Of a stretch of 64,000 bases of DNA, positions 62,374 to 64,000 are shown piece after piece. The DNA comes from Adineta vaga. Lineage: Eukaryota; Rotifera. Numbering within the stretch: the first letter of the stretch is position 1; each line of letters begins with the position of its first letter. The stretch is taken from assembly GCA_021613535.1 (NCBI GenBank), contig CP075492.1, positions 7,626,001 to 7,690,000 of the forward strand, given 5' to 3'. Made by a program: the position numbers and the translations under genes. The notes under the pieces were generated by a model, which did not search any database, was not told the origin of the DNA, and worked only from the letters and a program-made list of their open reading frames with translations.

Positions 62374-64000
62374 ATGACATCAACAAGTTTAAGTTTAACT
62401 ACAGATGCAATTGCTGTATGTTTGATAACTTTATTTGTTTTATTGAATATTTAAACAAACGATTTTTCTAGCAATATAAAAATGGAAATACTCAACAAAC
62501 AGCAATTGTTAAAATTACTGTAAATAGATGAATTTAGTTGAAAAGAAAAGCATGTTCTTCTTAATCTTTCAGAGTATACGACTGTGTGAAACTACAGCAA
62601 CAAGTAGTAGTGATACTGAACGTTATCGTCTATCCATTCATGATGGTCAAGATACATTCAATAGTTTGTTTCTTAAGATGTTCATGTAATGATTAAAAGA
62701 TGAACTTTCATTCTTGTTTAGGTTGTATATTATCACCTGAATTGAATAAACTGGTAAAAGAGAAACGTTTACAAGAAAATTCTATTGTTAGACTCGACAA
62801 AGTTGCACATGATTCTACAAGTACTGGAAAGTATGTTCAATTCTACAATTATGTCAATTAAATCTTTCATTATTCTATAGATCGTTTTTAGTTTTAATTG
62901 ATTTAACAATCTTACCTGAACCTTCCACGACAACTTCTAATAATAATACCAATAAACAAGGAACTACTAATATTTGTCCAATAGGAATGATTACACCTTA
63001 TTTAAATGGAATGTAAGTTCTTGTTATGTTCAAATGAAAGAAAGGTGTTTTTCATCCAATTTGATTTTCTATTAGATGGAAAATTCGTGCACGATGTTTT
63101 GCTAAAAGTGCTATTCGACCTCATCCTGTATGTAATTTTGATTTTCATGACGCTAGTGGTGAAATTCGTATAGTGGCATTTCGTGATGAATGTATGCGAT
63201 GGCATCCAATAATTGAAATTGGAAAAGTAAGTTGAAAAACACGAAGAAATGATAAACTTATAAAAATATATCTTTTCAGGTTTATGATATAATAGGTGTA
63301 CGAGTTAAAATGGCTGATAAACGATGGAATAGTCTTCATAATACATATGAATTAACACTAACAACAGGTTCAGTTATTCGTTTAATTGATGATCCGACTA
63401 TTAACGAAAGTATTCCTGATACACTCTTTAATTTTGTTCCACTTCGAGATATTTCTAAACACACGAATGAATCTTTTGTTGGTAAATTTCTTTTCTTGTC
63501 TTTTTCATTTAATTTCACATGATCTCTGTATTTAATGAAGATGTTATTGGAATTATTGACACCTGTTCAGATGCCATTCCATTTACCAATCGTACTTCTA
63601 ATAAAGATTCCAAACGTCGTGAAATTACTTTAATTGATGAAGACTCAAGTACTTCAATAACTCTATGGGATGATCAAGTAAGTTTATTTGAATGGAAATT
63701 TTTCAAAAAAGAATAATTGGATTGGTTTTAGGCAGAAAATTTCGATGAAGAATTGGCAGAAAATCATGCAGTCGTAGCATTTCGACGTATTCGAGTTGCC
63801 ATTTTTAATAACAGTAATACAAAGATAATAATAATAGTTCAAAGAAAGAAATTAAACTTTATTTTTTCATAGAATATAATCTATCTGGTCATAGAGATAT
63901 GATTATTAAAGTTAATCCTGATGTTCAAGAAGCAAAACATTTGAGAATATGGTACAACGCTGGTGGACGTGTAAAAAATAATCGGATAACAACAAATCGT
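62374..64000 (+). CDS. RPA1: Replication protein A 70-kDa subunit, 5' part
   Basis: Runs off the window. Exons start at 62374, 62472 and 62573 and continue through about 63100-63230, 63280 onward and beyond 63730. The N-terminal OB fold is followed by OB folds A and B: KIRARCFAKSAIRPH, FDFHDASGEIRIVAFRDEC, KVYDIIGVRVKMADKRW, then DVIGIIDTCSDAIPF and DSSTSITLWDDQ, all typical of RPA70 DNA-binding domains A/B. RPA1 coats single-stranded DNA in replication, repair and checkpoint signalling in the nucleus. The zinc-ribbon domain C would lie outside the window. Introns are 50-70 bp, the usual size here. Confidence 0.9.

Overview
The window is animal nuclear DNA. It is AT-rich (roughly 70% A+T by eye), with single-copy animal genes cut by very short GT-AG introns (mostly 45-80 bp), close spacing and both strands in use. 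HAND, SNX14, TOM1, STRA6-like, CDV3, RPA1, GILT and COX6A homologues make it a metazoan. The tiny introns, the divergent rhodopsin-type GPCRs and the fungal/bacterial-looking oxidoreductase fit a bdelloid rotifer (Adineta/Rotaria type) best. The species call is inference.

Layout. 0.3-5 kb: a frameshifted 7TM receptor, a SWSAP1-like RecA-fold protein and a three-exon HAND bHLH factor. 5-12.6 kb (minus strand): an SLC52A-type riboflavin transporter, two tandem GILT thiol reductases with identical exon structure, protoporphyrinogen oxidase and a zinc-independent MDR oxidoreductase. 13.5-18.5 kb: an intronless GPCR, a 3.5 kb gene-poor stretch and a GPI-type Ly6/three-finger protein. 18.6-30 kb (minus): a 16-exon GH31 alpha-glucosidase with a trefoil domain, SNX14 and TOM1. 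30.9-34.1 kb: a Gln/His-rich protein of unknown function. 35.4-43.1 kb (plus): a GPCR, an F-box/LRR protein built from 84-bp exons of one repeat each, a twice-frameshifted VWD/jacalin-lectin pseudogene, an 880-bp inverted-repeat transposon with a 4-bp target duplication, and a double RING/TRAF zinc-finger protein. 43.1-46 kb: a repeat-rich intergenic stretch. 46-64 kb: a coiled-coil protein, a small unknown protein, a STRA6-like receptor with a very long charged tail preceded in frame by a C-type lectin/EGF/TM gene, a small basic protein, CDV3, an F-box protein, COX6A and the 5' part of RPA1.

No operon-like pathway runs through the window. Most genes are independent housekeeping or receptor genes. 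The main points of interest are the lectin-EGF-TM/STRA6 arrangement (one fusion gene, or two genes 75 bp apart), the one-repeat-per-exon LRR gene, the degenerate P-loop of the SWSAP1-like protein, and the transposon beside a decaying lectin gene. Exon boundaries were built by hand from GT/AG sites and phase. They are consistent but not checked against transcripts.
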